From Shewanella sp. GD04112 (GTDB lineage: Bacteria > Pseudomonadota > Gammaproteobacteria > Enterobacterales > Shewanellaceae): a DNA stretch of 64,000 nt. The translations under genes and the position numbers were made by a program. Position 1 is the first letter of the stretch. Every line of letters starts with the position of its first letter. Under the pieces are notes generated by a model that saw nothing but the letters and a program-made list of their open reading frames with translations, did no database searches and was not told the DNA's origin. The stretch is from the NCBI RefSeq assembly GCF_029835735.1, contig NZ_JAOEAL010000001.1, positions 4,216,001 to 4,280,000 on the forward strand, written 5' to 3'. This document shows, in pieces, positions 28,734-36,593 of the stretch.

Positions 28734-29312
28734 TTAGCAATTCCCCCTATACATGCATGTGTTGAGTTCACGAGATAGTAAACCGTAACCCTTAGCTTCA
28801 TAAACTTCAAAAACAGCGTGTACTACACTGCTAGGAATTTTGAGTTCTTCTTTTAGTTTTTTGCCATCTAGCCACTGACCAAAAGAGCATTCATCAACGA
28901 TTTTTATTAAATACCCCATCATTTCGCTATTACCTGCAATGGCAGTCAAATATAGGATAAATGATGGGTCAATCAAATCTATATTAACTGGAATTCTTGA
29001 TCCTAATGCATTGTTTAGTCTTATATAACCTGACTGATTCAATGTGGCTAAAGGTCTAGAATACTTTAGATAAAAATCTTCGTTGAAATTGAGGTCGGTC
29101 GAATCTTCTTCAACTAATTTTGCATAAAGTAGTCGAGATACCTGTCGAATATCTTCATGTAAATGGCTAATTGGATCTTCTAGTTTTTCGATGCGTTTGG
29201 ATATTTCTACATTATCTAGTTCAGCTTGTATCTGAACAAATGATGCTGCTACCGGAAAGTTAACTCCAGCTATCCTTACTATACGACAAAACCAATCTAT
29301 TGATTTGTTCAT
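28734..29312 (-). CDS. hypothetical protein, orphan
   Basis: 192 residues. A perfect AGGAGG lies seven bases upstream of the ATG, good evidence that it is translated. The sequence is mostly helical; residues about 30-65 (ISKRIEKLEDPISHLHEDIRQVSRLLYAKL) read as a short coiled coil, and the C-terminal third resembles a winged-helix-like segment (LKIPSSVVHAVFEVYEAKGYGLL). No signal peptide. I do not recognise a family. The gene is AT-rich relative to the cytochrome genes next door, suggesting acquired DNA. Confidence 0.65.
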   Translation of the reverse strand: MNKSIDWFCRIVRIAGVNFPVAASFVQIQAELDNVEISKRIEKLEDPISHLHEDIRQVSRLLYAKLVEEDSTDLNFNEDFYLKYSRPLATLNQSGYIRLNNALGSRIPVNIDLIDPSFILYLTAIAGNSEMMGYLIKIVDECSFGQWLDGKKLKEELKIPSSVVHAVFEVYEAKGYGLLSRELNTCMYRGNC

Positions 29313-29400
29313 TGAATCCTCCTGATTCCTAGAAATTTACGGTAAATCTGCTTAACTATATCCCTACAAAAATTTTAACTTTGAATGCATATCGCATTGT

Positions 29401-29853
29401 TTAATTTAATATTTTTTTACCAAGCTCCTGTTCAATTGTTCCTTTTGAAACGCAAGTTAGCGTTATGTCTTGGTCAACTGCACCTGGTTTATATTCACCT
29501 TGAATGTTGGATCGAATCACTATATTTGAAGAATCCACAATAATATTGAATGCTACAGAGGTTTTCGTGCGGTTATCTTTTAAGTAGTCGATGCCCATTG
29601 TAGTTCCGCAATTAGCTTGATCTGGAGTTAACTTCCAATTTTTAGAACTAGTCGAGATAAAGCCTGCATTATCATCACTTGATTGGATTTGAAAACCATC
29701 GAGTAATAATGCTCTCTTAGCTTTTGCCAAAGTATCGGCTTGAGTAGATTGATGCATAGCGGAGTAATTTTTATCTTGAATGAGTGGAGCTTTATAGGTT
29801 GTCGCACAACCTGTGAGCAAAACTGAAATTAATGAAGGGATCAAATAACGCAT
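29401..29853 (-). CDS. small lipoprotein, orphan
   Basis: 150 residues with AAGGAG six bases before the ATG. It starts with a lipoprotein signal ending in LTGC, with A-T-T after the cysteine, which favours outer-membrane sorting. The mature part is a compact alpha/beta domain with two further cysteines (QANCGTTM, LTCVSKG) that could form a disulfide. No family recognised. It lies 88 bp upstream of the 192-residue gene on the same strand, so the two may share a transcript. Confidence 0.7.
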   Translation of the reverse strand: MRYLIPSLISVLLTGCATTYKAPLIQDKNYSAMHQSTQADTLAKAKRALLLDGFQIQSSDDNAGFISTSSKNWKLTPDQANCGTTMGIDYLKDNRTKTSVAFNIIVDSSNIVIRSNIQGEYKPGAVDQDITLTCVSKGTIEQELGKKILN

Positions 29854-30155
29854 TTTTTCTCCTTAAAACAGCACAATTGGCAGCCAGTGTCCCTTATAAA
29901 TCATGGAGTACATTATGATTAAAGAGACTATTTTAAAAATAACATCGAAACTTCAGCAGGTTAGCACCAAAAGCATTCAAGGTACAAACTAAAATTACCA
30001 AATTGGTAGAGAAACCTCACATACCGAGAAGTTAACGAAATGGGATGAAAGGCTCGGAGCATTCATTTGTTCTTTCTAACAAAAGATTTATACAGTAAGG
30101 TGTAACAAGAGTTTGTTTCCTTTGACCAAAAACCAGCGTAAATCAGCTTCTTAGA

Positions 30156-30190
30156 AAACGTAGAGAGGGTTCAACTCCCTCGATACGTTT
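30156..30190. other. T-arm-like hairpin with tandem GA mismatch
   Basis: AAACGTA pairs with TACGTTT and GAGGG pairs with CCCTC, separated by a symmetrical GA/GA internal mismatch, with loop TTCAACT. The inner part reads GGTTCAACTCC, which matches the tRNA T-arm/B-box consensus, but no complete tRNA can be folded around it. Confidence 0.55.
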
Positions 30191-30225
30191 CATGTATTCA
30201 AGATTGGTTTTGAAATCAACAGACC

Positions 30226-30350
30226 ACACTGATGTCCGAAAGGCGCGTCATGGTGGTTAGCGAGACGACCGTCCGCCCCATGGACGGGGCGGTCGAGCAT
30301 CCACGGATGGACTAGCTGCGAGTCGGTGAGCGAATGCCATGACAAGCCTA
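30226..30350. repeat. GC-rich self-complementary intergenic block
   Basis: Outer arms GTCATGG (30247-30253) and CCATGAC (30337-30343) enclose a core in which CCGTCC can pair with GGACGG, or alternatively GCCCC with GGGGC (30267-30294). It sits in otherwise AT-rich DNA. Probably a mobile or REP-like repeat; the family is not known to me. Confidence 0.5.
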
Positions 30351-30468
30351 TATGCTGAGCATGTATGCTGACACTAACCCGATGCTCACAAGCTAAATCT
30401 GCATTGTCTAATACTCTGATATTAAACAGCTTTAATTAAAATTCCCCAACACATTTTACCCAATAAAA

Positions 30469-30497
30469 AAGCCAGCAAACTTTAAACTTGCTGGCTT
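30469..30497 (-). terminator. intrinsic terminator of the tsdBA operon
   Basis: AAAGCCAGCAAG-type and CTTGCTGGCTTT arms form a strong stem with T-runs on both sides; it can terminate the leftward cytochrome operon. Confidence 0.9.
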
Positions 30498-30558
30498 TTT
30501 GCCTAACTAATTCACTCGCTTTATTTCACCGCGAGAACAGTGAATCAAAGCGACTCAA

Positions 30559-31614
30559 CTAAGACTTTTTCGGAAACACCGGATAAGAGGCGGTGCCAAG
30601 CACTTTGCCATCGACTTCGACACCGTAGTAGTCATTGTCGTTATGGTATTTCTCCTGCGCTTGTTTCACATCGCCCTTATTGCGGGGGTCCTGTGGCCGT
30701 TCATGGGAGTTAATGTAAGCCGCAACGTCCCAAGCCTGTTGATTAGTCAGCTGCATACTCTTAGCGAAGGGCATGTTTTCATAAATGAAGAATGCGGCCG
30801 TATTGACCCTGTGCATACCTGCGCCCCAGTTGTAGCTCTTAGGACCCCATAATGGCGGCAGAGAGTAAACACCCGCAATCGCTTGGCCTTGACCATCGGC
30901 GCCATGGCACGCTTGGCAGTGAGCGGTATACACGGCTTTACCGCGCTCGGGTGAGAACGCGAGCTCAGGTTTTGGGATCTCAGGATAACCACGGCCAGGC
31001 AGATTTGCGCGTTGATCCACTGTCATGGCTTTGGCTAGCGTGTCAGGCAGCTGGAAATCCTCACGTTTGGCGCCTTTTACCAATTCGGCATCGCTGAGTT
31101 CTGGCACTGGGCCATCAAGGTTAGCCGCATCCATTAAACCACTCATCCCTAACCAGTAGGCATAAGCAGATAGCGCGACCAGCTCGGGGCTGCCCGCAGC
31201 GGGAGCTTTACCGTTCATCGAATAGTTAAAACAGCCTTGTACCCTTTCTTCAAAGGTATTTACTTTATCGTCTTTTTTACGGTACGCGGGATACGCAAAA
31301 TAGGCGCCCCAAAGCGGTGACGCATTCGCCTTACGGCCCGCATCCATATGGCAGTTGGCACAGTTAAGCTCGTTACCCACATACTTATCTCTCAGCTGCT
31401 GGGTATTCACAAATAACTGATAACCCGCGCGTACTTTATCGCCGAAGGCCCCTTCGGGAATCGCACTTAAGGGTCTTGGGGTTAAATAACTTTGATCAGG
31501 ATTTTTAGGGACTGAGGGCAGTGGCGCTTGTTTATCGGGTAACTCATTCGCAGCCTGCACTTGAGCAGTCAGCACGCCCATTGCGGCCAATAGTAAGATG
31601 GCAGAAGATTTCAT
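30559..31614 (-). CDS. tsdA: TsdA-like dihaem cytochrome c (thiosulfate dehydrogenase/tetrathionate reductase family)
   Basis: 351 residues with a signal peptide (cleavage near AQVQAA). Haem motifs are CANCH (85-89) and CQACH (233-237). TsdA features include the segment SCAYWL-type LSAYAYWLG, PPLWGPKSYNWGAGM, YENMP and WDVAAYINSHERPQDPR. C128 lies exactly 39 residues after the first haem His, the spacing I recall for the unusual Cys ligand of Allochromatium TsdA. TsdA interconverts thiosulfate and tetrathionate in the periplasm. Compared with that enzyme there seem to be about 37 extra residues between C128 and haem 2. It follows the TsdB-like gene after ten bases. Confidence 0.82.
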   Translation of the reverse strand: MKSSAILLLAAMGVLTAQVQAANELPDKQAPLPSVPKNPDQSYLTPRPLSAIPEGAFGDKVRAGYQLFVNTQQLRDKYVGNELNCANCHMDAGRKANASPLWGAYFAYPAYRKKDDKVNTFEERVQGCFNYSMNGKAPAAGSPELVALSAYAYWLGMSGLMDAANLDGPVPELSDAELVKGAKREDFQLPDTLAKAMTVDQRANLPGRGYPEIPKPELAFSPERGKAVYTAHCQACHGADGQGQAIAGVYSLPPLWGPKSYNWGAGMHRVNTAAFFIYENMPFAKSMQLTNQQAWDVAAYINSHERPQDPRNKGDVKQAQEKYHNDNDYYGVEVDGKVLGTASYPVFPKKS

Positions 31615-31624
31615 GGCCGGCTCC

Positions 31625-32251
31625 TTATTTCAAATTCGCAAAGTAGTTCGCTAAGGCATCCACCTCGGCGGCGGTCAGCTTGTTAGCCACATTGGCCATC
31701 ATGCCGTCCACATCTCCCTTACGAGTGCCAGCTTGCCACGCCAACAGTTGCGTCTTGATATAACTGGCCTGCTGACCCGCTAAACGTGGGAACAGGCCGC
31801 CGCCTAAACCCGAGGGGCCATGGCAAGTCACGCAAGCAGGTAAGCCGCGAGACCAATCACCTTGATAGGCTAAGCGCGCGGTATCGTCGCTAAAGGTCAC
31901 CTGCTCACCACGGATCACCGGCTTGACCTCAGTCTTAGGTGATTTGGCGGAGAAGTAACTCGCCACTTGCTCGATGCCATCACCTTGCAATGTCATCGCC
32001 ATCGGCATCATGGTCGCGTTTTGGCGCACACCGGCCTGAAAATGTTGTAATTGGGTGGTGATGTATTCTTTCGAGAGTCCCGCGAGACGAGGGCCGAGGG
32101 GTTCTATGCCCTCGCCTTCGGCGCCGTGACAGGTCACGCAGATTTGTCCCGCTGGCGGGACTGCGGTTGGATTGGCTATGGCTACAGAGGTCAAGGCACA
32201 GCCGTAGATCAGCGTGATGCCTTTGGCTAATGTTCTAATTTTAATATTCAT
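31625..32251 (-). CDS. tsdB: dihaem cytochrome c4-type, TsdB-like electron partner
   Basis: 208 residues with a signal peptide (to about residue 26). Two haem-binding motifs, CVTCH at 38-42 and CVTCH at 140-144, lie in two similar cytochrome c domains, each with Met candidates (for example ATMMPMA) for axial ligation: the c4 architecture. In Pseudomonas stutzeri a similar protein, TsdB, accepts electrons from TsdA. Here it is upstream of tsdA in the same operon, so an electron-shuttle role to or from TsdA is likely. A general c4 role cannot be excluded. Confidence 0.8.
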   Translation of the reverse strand: MNIKIRTLAKGITLIYGCALTSVAIANPTAVPPAGQICVTCHGAEGEGIEPLGPRLAGLSKEYITTQLQHFQAGVRQNATMMPMAMTLQGDGIEQVASYFSAKSPKTEVKPVIRGEQVTFSDDTARLAYQGDWSRGLPACVTCHGPSGLGGGLFPRLAGQQASYIKTQLLAWQAGTRKGDVDGMMANVANKLTAAEVDALANYFANLK

Positions 32252-32438
32252 TTTCTATCCTTGAACATACCTTGAGTAGAACTTAAGCGGCTCTAGTGAT
32301 AGCCAAGTCCTAAACCTAGGTCGTTATAAAGAGATAATTGAGTGGTGCGTTCACACGTTTAGCCCACACTAAACGAGTTTGTACCTTACTCCTCGAATCT
32401 CCACTGAACAAGCATTAAAAAAATCTAATATTAAGTTC

Positions 32439-33467
32439 TTAATAACCAAATCGAGTCGCTTCAAAGCTATTCAATAACTTATGAAGCAGGTAACAGAGGA
32501 ATAACGTCGCCACTATCGCCACAAAAATACTGCTCACCCGGTACAGCGCACTAAAAATTAGGTCGTTGCCAGGGGTTAAGTATTGGCCAAACAAAATCCC
32601 TAAGGTGGTCATGGCACCAAAGCCAACCCCTGAGCCACTCGCCTCCTTCACATGGGCCTGCGCAAACAACATAAGCCCAACCCACAGCAGCGGCACAATC
32701 AGGATCAACAATCCGGACCAATCGTAGAGGAAGAGTTGCACCATCACCCCAAACGACACCCCAAGCAGAGTGCCCAGCGCACGTTTACGGGCATAATCCA
32801 GCGCCCCGTTCCAATGCATGGGGAACAGGAGTAACAGCGTGGTCGCCTGTGCCGACATGGAGTCACGCAAATCGAAAATTTGAAACACTAAGAAAGAGAG
32901 CGTGGCAATACTGGCACCGAGTAAAGCTTCGTGGCGCATACGGTGCGGCGCCTTAGGACCGGGTTTGTAGGCAGGACGAGGCTCGACATCCGGCCAGAGT
33001 GCCGTCATCAGATAAGCAATAACCACAGACAATCCCGTCGCCCAGAAATTACTAAAGATTAAGTCATTGAGATCTGTGCCCGGATAGCTGGCAAAATGCA
33101 GCATAATGCTCAAACTCAGCACGCCATTGGCACCAAACAGAAATAGGCTACCGCGGGACATAGCCGCAAAACGATATAAAAACAGTAAAAAGACAATCGG
33201 CGTCATCAATCCGGGGTGACTACCGAAGAAACCGCCGAGTAAGCCGACTTCAAGCCCCGCCATGGCCGATGAGGCCAGTAACTGCCGCATCGCATGGCCA
33301 CTCATCACAGGGACGAGTCCCAGCAATAACATTGGGGTTACCGTAAAAAATACCCCATTACTCCACCCAAAGAGCTTACAGAGGGTAAAGCCAATGGTGC
33401 CGCCAGTGGCAATGCGCAAACACTGGCGTAAGTCATTGGTGGTTAAAGGGTTGTGGCGTAACAACAT
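32439..33467 (-). CDS. FUSC/DUF2955-family inner-membrane efflux protein
   Basis: 342 residues with about ten hydrophobic segments in two blocks, each beginning with a FUSC-like pattern (RIATGGTIGFTLCKLFGW; RHEALLGASIATLSFLVFQIF). The DUF2955/aromatic-acid exporter (AaeB-like) group fits best. The product should pair with the membrane-fusion protein encoded 16 bp upstream to extrude an organic acid or toxic compound. It is the third gene of the marR-hlyD-FUSC operon. Confidence 0.85.
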   Translation of the reverse strand: MLLRHNPLTTNDLRQCLRIATGGTIGFTLCKLFGWSNGVFFTVTPMLLLGLVPVMSGHAMRQLLASSAMAGLEVGLLGGFFGSHPGLMTPIVFLLFLYRFAAMSRGSLFLFGANGVLSLSIMLHFASYPGTDLNDLIFSNFWATGLSVVIAYLMTALWPDVEPRPAYKPGPKAPHRMRHEALLGASIATLSFLVFQIFDLRDSMSAQATTLLLLFPMHWNGALDYARKRALGTLLGVSFGVMVQLFLYDWSGLLILIVPLLWVGLMLFAQAHVKEASGSGVGFGAMTTLGILFGQYLTPGNDLIFSALYRVSSIFVAIVATLFLCYLLHKLLNSFEATRFGY

Positions 33468-33483
33468 GCGAATGGCCTTGAGA

Positions 33484-34554
33484 TTAATAGATGTAATGGA
33501 GCAGGCTAATGACCTTAATCTGCACCTTGGCTAGCAGGCTAAACAGCGTATTGTCAGGCAGTAATTGCACAGTGGCACGCGCACCTGCTGGCAGATTATT
33601 CATCGCATCGTCGTCTAACACTAAATGTAGTCTTAAGCGCTGCGCATCGCGCACCCAACGGTCGGACTCCTGCGGCGCAGCTAAGCGGCCATTGGCATCA
33701 AACTGCCCCGCACTCACACCGGCGTCGACACTGCTCACTTGAGCGCGATATAAACGGCCTGGCTCACCATCGAAGGCGATTAATGCTGGGTAAGATGCGT
33801 TAACGCCACGTAAGGTCTTTTCACGAAAGTCGGCAATAATATCTAATTTATCAGAGACTAAGGCGAGTAGCGGCTGGCCTACTGCGGCAAAACTGCCCAC
33901 TTCGAGTTGCAGGTTGGTCACCACCCCATCTTGGTCGGCACGAATTTGGGTGTAAGACAGGTTCAGCTCAGCTTGCTCTAAGGCATTTTTCGCTTGGCGC
34001 ACTCTTAGGTTTTCTTCGCCATAGAGGCCACGGCTGACTTTGAGTTTATCGAGACGAGCATTAGCGGCTAACAGATTCGCCTCGGCGGCGTCCGCATCAC
34101 TATCGGCCTGATCCCGTTGCTGCTGCGACACACCATGGGTGGCATACAGTGCATCTAAACGTTTGGCTTCGCGACGTTTTAGTTGAGCCGTAGTGGTACT
34201 GGCATTCACTTCCGCCTTGGCGGCTAACAACGAAGCATCTAGCTCGGCATTGTCCTGACGCACTTGCTCTAGGGCCAATTTTGCCTGAGACACGGCTAAC
34301 TCAAAGGGTGCTGGGTCGACTTGAAACAGTAAATCGCCCTTGGCGACCACTTGGTTATTCTTCACATTAATGGTTTGAATCTTGCCGCTGATCTGCGGGG
34401 TCACCTTAGTTACCACACGGGTTGCCATGGCCTGTGGGGTCAAGGGCATCATAGCGTCGGCAAACATAAAATAGCCAAACACAGCCACAAAACCGAGCAT
34501 GGCGATTTTTACGAGGCGGGCAAATTGTTGATCCGGTGTCATCTTATTTCTCAC
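33484..34554 (-). CDS. HlyD-family membrane fusion protein (EmrA/AaeA-like)
   Basis: 356 residues: a short cytoplasmic head, one membrane anchor (about 16-34), a biotinyl-lipoyl-like half (TPQISGKIQTINVKNNQ), a long helical hairpin (about 85-180) and the second lipoyl half (IRADQDGVVTNLQLEVGSF), then a beta-barrel. This bridges the inner-membrane pump to an outer-membrane channel across the periplasm. Its start overlaps the stop of the marR gene by four bases (ATGA), so translation is coupled. Confidence 0.92.
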   Translation of the reverse strand: MRNKMTPDQQFARLVKIAMLGFVAVFGYFMFADAMMPLTPQAMATRVVTKVTPQISGKIQTINVKNNQVVAKGDLLFQVDPAPFELAVSQAKLALEQVRQDNAELDASLLAAKAEVNASTTTAQLKRREAKRLDALYATHGVSQQQRDQADSDADAAEANLLAANARLDKLKVSRGLYGEENLRVRQAKNALEQAELNLSYTQIRADQDGVVTNLQLEVGSFAAVGQPLLALVSDKLDIIADFREKTLRGVNASYPALIAFDGEPGRLYRAQVSSVDAGVSAGQFDANGRLAAPQESDRWVRDAQRLRLHLVLDDDAMNNLPAGARATVQLLPDNTLFSLLAKVQIKVISLLHYIY

Positions 34555-35027
34555 TCAAGAATTTCTGTGCTCTTAGCCAACTTGGCTAAGGCGTTATCAC
34601 TGATTAGGCTAATGATGCGTTCAAACTCACCAAGCTCGCTGGCGCTGATCCCAGCCAACAACTCTGCGCGCACTTGAATAATCCGCGCTTCGACTTGCTT
34701 TAATACATCCTTTCCCGCGGGCGTTAGCGATACGATTCGCGCGCGCTTATCTTTAGTGCAGCAATGACGCTCGACTAAACCTTGTTCCTCAAGCTGCCCT
34801 AACGTGCGCATCAAAGAAGCCAATTCAATTTCCAGCGCATCCGCCAACACCTTCTGGCTCACGTTGTCGCCCAGACGCAATAACTTCCACAATGCCGTCC
34901 AACGAGGATGAGTTAACCCGAGTGGTGCTAATTCCACATCCGCCACAGTGCGCCATAGTCGGTGCAAGCGGCCTAAATGTTCCGCTAGGGATAACTCCTT
35001 TAATCGCTCTAATTCTTTCTGCATCAT
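34551..35027 (-). CDS. MarR-family transcriptional regulator (SlyA-like)
   Basis: 158 residues with a winged-helix domain: recognition region QKVLADALEIELASLMRTLGQLE and wing RHCCTKDKRARIVSLT. The N- and C-terminal helices provide the dimer interface. First gene of an operon with an HlyD protein and a FUSC permease. Two palindromic sites lie directly upstream (35036-35084), so it very likely represses its own operon and is released by a pump substrate. The paired cysteines C117-C118-type in the wing might make it oxidation-sensitive, but this is inference. Confidence 0.9.
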   Translation of the reverse strand: MMQKELERLKELSLAEHLGRLHRLWRTVADVELAPLGLTHPRWTALWKLLRLGDNVSQKVLADALEIELASLMRTLGQLEEQGLVERHCCTKDKRARIVSLTPAGKDVLKQVEARIIQVRAELLAGISASELGEFERIISLISDNALAKLAKSTEILE

Positions 35028-35035
35028 GCTTACTC

Positions 35036-35084
35036 ATTTACTTAGCCTGCTAAGCATTATACTTAGTTAGCAGGCTAAGTAAAT
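35036..35084. promoter_or_regulatory. tandem MarR operators in a long palindrome
   Basis: ATTTACTTAGCCTGCTAA (35036-35053) and its exact reverse complement TTAGCAGGCTAAGTAAAT (35067-35084) form 18-bp arms around a 13-base loop. Each arm also contains its own dyad TTAGC-NN-GCTAA, with centres 25 bp apart. It begins nine bases upstream of the regulator's start codon, as expected for autoregulation. Confidence 0.8.
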
Positions 35085-35350
35085 ATTCGCCACGAAAAAA
35101 AGATCTGTGCACGCTGCCACGAAATCCGCAAAACGGTATGAAACGGCGGTAGTAATATCGCTTGGGGAGGGGGGAATAGACGCAGAAGATGGTGACATCA
35201 ATCTCATTAACCTATGAGATTAAAAACAATTTTTCCGAGTGCAACTTCAGTGCAAACCGCGCGGGCGGGGATGAACTCGCGCAGCTTTCAATGCGCTTAA
35301 CGACTCTGCTCTCCCAATTTAAGATTTAGGAATTAGTCACTAGCCAAAAA
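35085..35350. other. intergenic region between marR operon and metF
   Basis: No gene is supported here. It follows the MarR operator palindrome and ends at the metF terminator. I see a G-rich run (35163-35174) but no clear promoter. Confidence 0.5.
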
Positions 35351-35351
35351 C

Positions 35352-35381
35352 AAAACGCCGCTAAATAGCGGCGTTTTTTTA
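35352..35381 (-). terminator. intrinsic terminator of metF
   Basis: AACGCCGCTA and TAGCGGCGTT form a GC-rich stem with A/T-runs on both sides; it lies 16 bases past the metF stop and may work in both directions. Confidence 0.92.
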
Positions 35382-35396
35382 TGGATGTTTACTGCG

Positions 35397-36290
35397 TTAT
35401 ACCGCCTTTGGGCGAACCCCTAAGGTATGGCAAATCGCATAGGTCAGCTCGGCGCGGTTAAGGGTGTAGAAGTGGAAATCTTTAACACCTTCACGGGATA
35501 GCACTTTGACCATATCGATCGCCACGTTAGCCCCCACCAGCTGACGCGTGCCCGCATCATTCTCTAGGCCATCAAATTGCTTATGCAACCAGCTCGGCAG
35601 ACTTACATTGGTCATGCCCGCGAAGCGTTTTAACTGGGTAAAGTTAGTCACGGGTAAAATGCCGGGGACGATTTCGACATCAATTCCCGCCGCAACGCAG
35701 CGGTCGCGAAAACGCAGGTAAGATTCAACATCGAAGAAAAACTGGGTAATAGCACGGCTCGCACCGGCATCGATTTTACGCTTGAGGTTAATCAAATCGG
35801 CCTGAGCATTAGCCGCATCTGGATGCACTTCTGGGTAAGCGGCAACCGAAATATCAAAGTCGGCCACTGAGCGCAGTAAGCGCACTAAATCCGCCGCAAA
35901 GCGAGTCGGTTTCGGGCTGCCCGCAGGCAAGTCGCCACGCAGTGCCACTATGTCGCGGATCCCCGATTTCCAGTAATGCTTCGCCAGATCTAACAATTCT
36001 TCGTCGCTGGCATCCACTAAGGTTAAATGCGGCGCGGCAACCAGATTGGTTTCTTTTTGAATACGTTCAATCACACCATGGGTGCGGTCACGCACGCCCG
36101 AGTTGGCACCATAGGTCACTGAAACAAACTTAGGATTCAGCGGCTCTAAACGGCGGATAGAGTTCCACAGGATCTGTTCCATTTCGGGGGTTGATGGCGG
36201 GAAAAACTCAAAAGAAACATTAATATCGCCATTAAGTTCAGACAAACTTTGGTTTAGCGAATGTGAATGTTGTGCGTGATGAAAAGCCAT
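35397..36290 (-). CDS. metF: 5,10-methylenetetrahydrofolate reductase
   Basis: I start at ATG 36290 because GAGG lies eight bases upstream and the N-terminus (MAFHHAQHSHSLNQSLSELN) fits the family; an in-frame ATG at 36326 adds 12 residues. The 298-residue TIM-barrel flavoprotein shows FEFFPP with the catalytic Glu near residue 30, and the FAD-contact region ALRGDLPAG. It makes 5-methyl-THF for methionine synthase, using NADH. A MetJ-box array lies 78 bp upstream. Confidence 0.97.
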   Translation of the reverse strand: MAFHHAQHSHSLNQSLSELNGDINVSFEFFPPSTPEMEQILWNSIRRLEPLNPKFVSVTYGANSGVRDRTHGVIERIQKETNLVAAPHLTLVDASDEELLDLAKHYWKSGIRDIVALRGDLPAGSPKPTRFAADLVRLLRSVADFDISVAAYPEVHPDAANAQADLINLKRKIDAGASRAITQFFFDVESYLRFRDRCVAAGIDVEIVPGILPVTNFTQLKRFAGMTNVSLPSWLHKQFDGLENDAGTRQLVGANVAIDMVKVLSREGVKDFHFYTLNRAELTYAICHTLGVRPKAV

Positions 36291-36367
36291 GTGTATTTCC
36301 TCAACCGCCCAAGTGCGACGCTCCATCGCGCTGGTACGACTTATAAATGCAGTAATTTAATCCATAT

Positions 36368-36391
36368 GGACGTTTGGACGTCTATATGTCC
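36368..36391. promoter_or_regulatory. MetJ operator of metF
   Basis: Three contiguous 8-mers, GGACGTTT, GGACGTCT and ATATGTCC, resemble the MetJ box AGACGTCT. MetJ with S-adenosylmethionine binds two or more adjacent boxes. Their place just upstream of metF predicts repression by methionine/SAM. Confidence 0.85.
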
Positions 36392-36497
36392 ATATACTAG
36401 AGAAACTGGCCGTTAAGTCAAGCCAAAAAATCCCCCTTTTTGGCATTTTCTTATCCCTCGTTGACCACCTTGATTTTAGTCCTGATCCTCGCCAATA

Positions 36498-36525
36498 AAA
36501 AAAGGACTCGAATGAGTCCTTTACG
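36498..36525 (-). terminator. intrinsic terminator of metBL
   Basis: AAAGGACTC and GAGTCCTTT pair around GAAT; on the minus strand a run of T follows. It ends the metB-metL transcript before metF's control region. Confidence 0.9.
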
Positions 36526-36593
36526 TCTATGAATATTGGCCGAATCAACTTGAAGATATGGAGGCTAACTTCTTCAAGTGTCTAGGTTTATGA

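Larger units (their letters stand above)
29854..30558. other. 705-bp intergenic region with structured elements
   Basis: No credible gene in either strand. The left half is AT-rich. From 30156 onward it contains a T-arm-like hairpin (30156-30190), then a GC-rich, multiply self-complementary block (about 30226-30350), and finally the cytochrome operon terminator. Details are given in the separate entries. Confidence 0.7.

Noticed and set aside
30090..30195. Possible tRNA gene
   Set aside because: Only the T-arm-like part is present; no acceptor, D-arm or anticodon arm can be formed around it.
36548..36579. ACTTGAAG/CTTCAAGT hairpin as metBL terminator
   Set aside because: No T-run follows; the stem at 36498-36525 is a much better terminator.
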